Assembly: GCA_008330645.1 (NCBI GenBank)
Contig: VLTN01000005.1
Coordinates: 744,001-808,000 of the forward strand
DNA length: 64,000 nucleotides
Direction: 5' to 3'
Origin: Cafeteria roenbergensis
Taxonomy: Eukaryota > Sar > Bigyra > Bicosoecida > Cafeteriaceae
The number at the start of each line of letters is the position of its first letter. The first letter of the stretch is position 1. The notes under the pieces were generated by a model, which worked only from the letters and a program-made list of their open reading frames with translations, had not been told where the DNA came from and made no database searches. Below are positions 62,264-64,000 of the stretch, in pieces. The translations under genes and the position numbers were made by a program.

Positions 62264-64000
62264 ATGCGGCCTCTGGCTGTCTTTTCGTGGCTCATCGCCG
62301 CAGTGGCGGCGAGCAAGCGGCCCTGCCCCGAGGTCATGCACGTGGGCGGGCTGGCGTTCCCGCTCAGTGGCAAGCCGCGGGGTCCTGCCGGGAGGCGCCT
62401 CCAGGAAGACGCAGCCGGCGGCGTCCTGATCCCGAACAGGTCAGCGCCGACTGAGATGCTCATCGGCACCAAGTCTGCGTTTCCGTTCAGCTTCGCGGTC
62501 AACTCTTCGGCCTCGCCTGGCTTCGCCACTGACTCGGCTGGGCAGCTCAAGTTTTCCGGCTTCGCCTGGGAGCTGTTCGACCGGTGAGTGCGTCTGCCCG
62601 GGGCCAGATGCGCGGCGCGGTGATCACGCTGGTCCGGTCTGCGGCACGTTGCGTCGTCGGCTCGCGCCTCCCGGCGCGCGGCTCGGCTCCGAGCGACAAG
62701 CGTCACCTGGCTTGCTCGTGTCGAGCGGCACGCGCCCCTTTCGGACCTAGCTCCAAGCTGCCCACCAGTCTCCGCCTCGACCGCTCTCCGCCCCCCCCCT
62801 TCGCTCGTGGCACTTTATCGCCCCCTGCAGCTTCCTGTTCCCCATCGCGTCGCGCTTCGGCTCGAACTTCTCAACCTACCGCATCGTGAAGTTCGAAAAC
62901 AACGACCAGATCCTCAGGGCCGTCGTGAGCTCGCTGGCCAGGTGGCAAAAAACACACACAAAAACCACGCCGCGCCGGGGTGTTTCCCAGCCCGCGCTGC
63001 AACGCCTCAGCTCGTCGCCAGCCCTGCCCCCCGCCGCTCCCGACCACGCAGGCGAGCGGGATGATCGACGCTGGCCACGCTGCCATCACCAAGACGCCGG
63101 AACGCGAAGCCCTCGTCGACTTCACGACTTCGTGGTGCGTGTCGCCCGCTTGACCCGCTTTTCTCGCCGCGGCCGATTTGCTCCTCCCCGCTCAATCCCC
63201 GAAGGCCCTCGGCGACCCCCCTGGCCGGCCACCTTCCCGCAGGTTCGACACGGGGCTTTCAATCATGACCCGGACCTCGACGGGCATCCCGGTGGACCAG
63301 GCCGTTGCCACCTTGACAGCGGCGACGGGCGTGATCACGAGCGTCGTCGCCCTTGTGGCGTCTGCGGTTCTCGCCATGTCCATCGCGCTGTTTGTGCTTG
63401 AGAGGGCAGTGCCCGGGCCTCGGCCCGTGATGCGCAAGGGCTGCTGCTCGGGAATCAAGGACAGCGGCGTGCTGATCATGCTGTTGCTGGCCCACGTGCC
63501 AGTGCGCATTCCCTCAGGCATGCTGTCTCGACCGGTGGCCGCCATGTGCTCGGTCTCCTCGTCCGTGCTCACAATCGTAGTCACTGCCATTGCCACGGTG
63601 GCGCTCCAATCCGCGACGAACGCGGCCGACGTTACCGGCATCGCTGACCTGGCCGGCAAGTCGCTGCTGGTCCCGGTTGCTTCAACGGCGGCCACGTTCC
63701 TGGACCGCAACTTCTTGGGCGCGCACGTCACGCCTACGGCTACAATCGACGAGGCCCTGGACCGCTTTCGCGGTGGGGAGGGCGACGCCATCCTGTACGA
63801 CGAGCCCGTGCTCGCCGCGTTTATTGGCGAAGACGTCAAGGTTTCTGGCTCTAAGCGGTTCACGCTGGTTGGCGGCACGTTCGAGCTGCAGCAATACGGC
63901 ATCGCCATCAGCCCTGACCTCGGCCTGTCGGTGCGCAAGGCGTTCAACCGCGCGATCCTGTCGGTGTACGGGACCGCCGAAATGGACACGCTTCGCGAGC
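62264..64000 (+). CDS. Ionotropic glutamate receptor-like ligand-gated channel (3' end outside window)
   Basis: Exons 62264-62583, 62831-62924, 63052-63134 and 63243 to the window edge join in phase. Intron donors are GTGAGT, GTGAGC and GTGCGT; acceptors are GCAG. A signal peptide (MRPLAVFSWLIAAVAA) precedes the first ligand-binding lobe (FSGFAWELF, then VKFENNDQILRAV). It continues through SGMIDAGHAAITKTPERE and LVDFTTSWFDTGLSIMT, the classic iGluR S1 pattern. A membrane helix (ITSVVALVASAVLAMSIALF), a pore-like segment and a further helix (VLTIVVTAIATVAL) follow. The second lobe includes DLAGKSLLVP, DEALDRFRGGEGDAILYDEP and QYGIAISPDLGLSVRKAFN. No amino-terminal domain is present, as in small prokaryote-like receptors. 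The canonical SYTANLAAF gate is replaced by a divergent sequence. The agonist is unknown. Confidence 0.82.

Noticed and set aside
62942-63051. Donor GTGGCA at 62942 for the receptor-like gene
   Set aside because: Joining from there to the only suitable acceptor shifts frame and hits a stop codon at once. The GTGAGC donor at 62925 keeps phase and the iGluR pattern.
1-64000. Transposons, virus-like elements or CRISPR arrays
   Set aside because: No reverse transcriptase, integrase, transposase, capsid-like or long terminal repeat signature was found. The tandem repeats are coding micro- and minisatellites without unique spacers.

Overview
The window reads as a gene-dense, very GC-rich (I estimate close to 70%) nuclear segment from a free-living unicellular eukaryote. 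Conserved domains are broken by short spliceosomal introns (107-361 bp, mostly GTGAGN donors and GCAG acceptors), and the proteins carry long Ala/Gly/Ser-rich insertions. The gene set (TmcB-like membrane protein, PEX2, fused ATP sulfurylase-APS kinase, gametolysin-type protease, ionotropic glutamate receptor-like channel, macroglobulin-like protein) suits a heterotrophic flagellate. A high-GC stramenopile such as a bicosoecid is a guess; nothing here proves the lineage. I see no rRNA, tRNA, CRISPR, virus-like element or intact transposon.

Layout. 1-1.4 kb: 3' part of an ankyrin gene (+) whose visible exons each encode one repeat. 1.5-11.2 kb: a 3242-residue low-complexity protein (-). 11.75-14.5 kb: a Zc3h12a-like NYN/PIN ribonuclease (+, three exons). 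14.9-20.9 kb: a 2010-residue low-complexity, probably nuclear protein (-). 21.7-23.2 kb: an ACAD10/11-type phosphotransferase ending in the peroxisomal signal SRL (-). 24.7-31.3 kb: a TmcB/TPR-type polytopic membrane protein (+). 31.75-33.7 kb: PEX2 (+). 33.9-42.4 kb: a membrane-anchored alpha-2-macroglobulin-like giant (+). 42.7-45.4 kb: a GH123/DUF4091-like ectoenzyme (-), divergent from an ATP sulfurylase-APS kinase fusion at 45.6-48.7 kb (+). 49.7-61.8 kb: a 3978-residue cell-surface metalloprotease with a 25-copy mucin-like array (+). 62.3 kb to the edge: an ionotropic glutamate receptor-like channel (+).

How the genes fit together. There are no operons. Two genes are peroxisomal (PEX2 and the SRL-tagged enzyme). 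From 33.9 kb on, most products are membrane-anchored or exported: protease-trap-like protein, glycosidase-like ectoenzyme, metalloprotease and channel. This suits a phagotroph's surface, but functional linkage is inference.

The least expected signal is not a gene. Two octamers, GGCAGAGC (about 64 copies on both strands) and GAAACCGC (about 19), are scattered in all reading frames. They concentrate in the two low-complexity genes and are almost absent from the conserved-domain genes.
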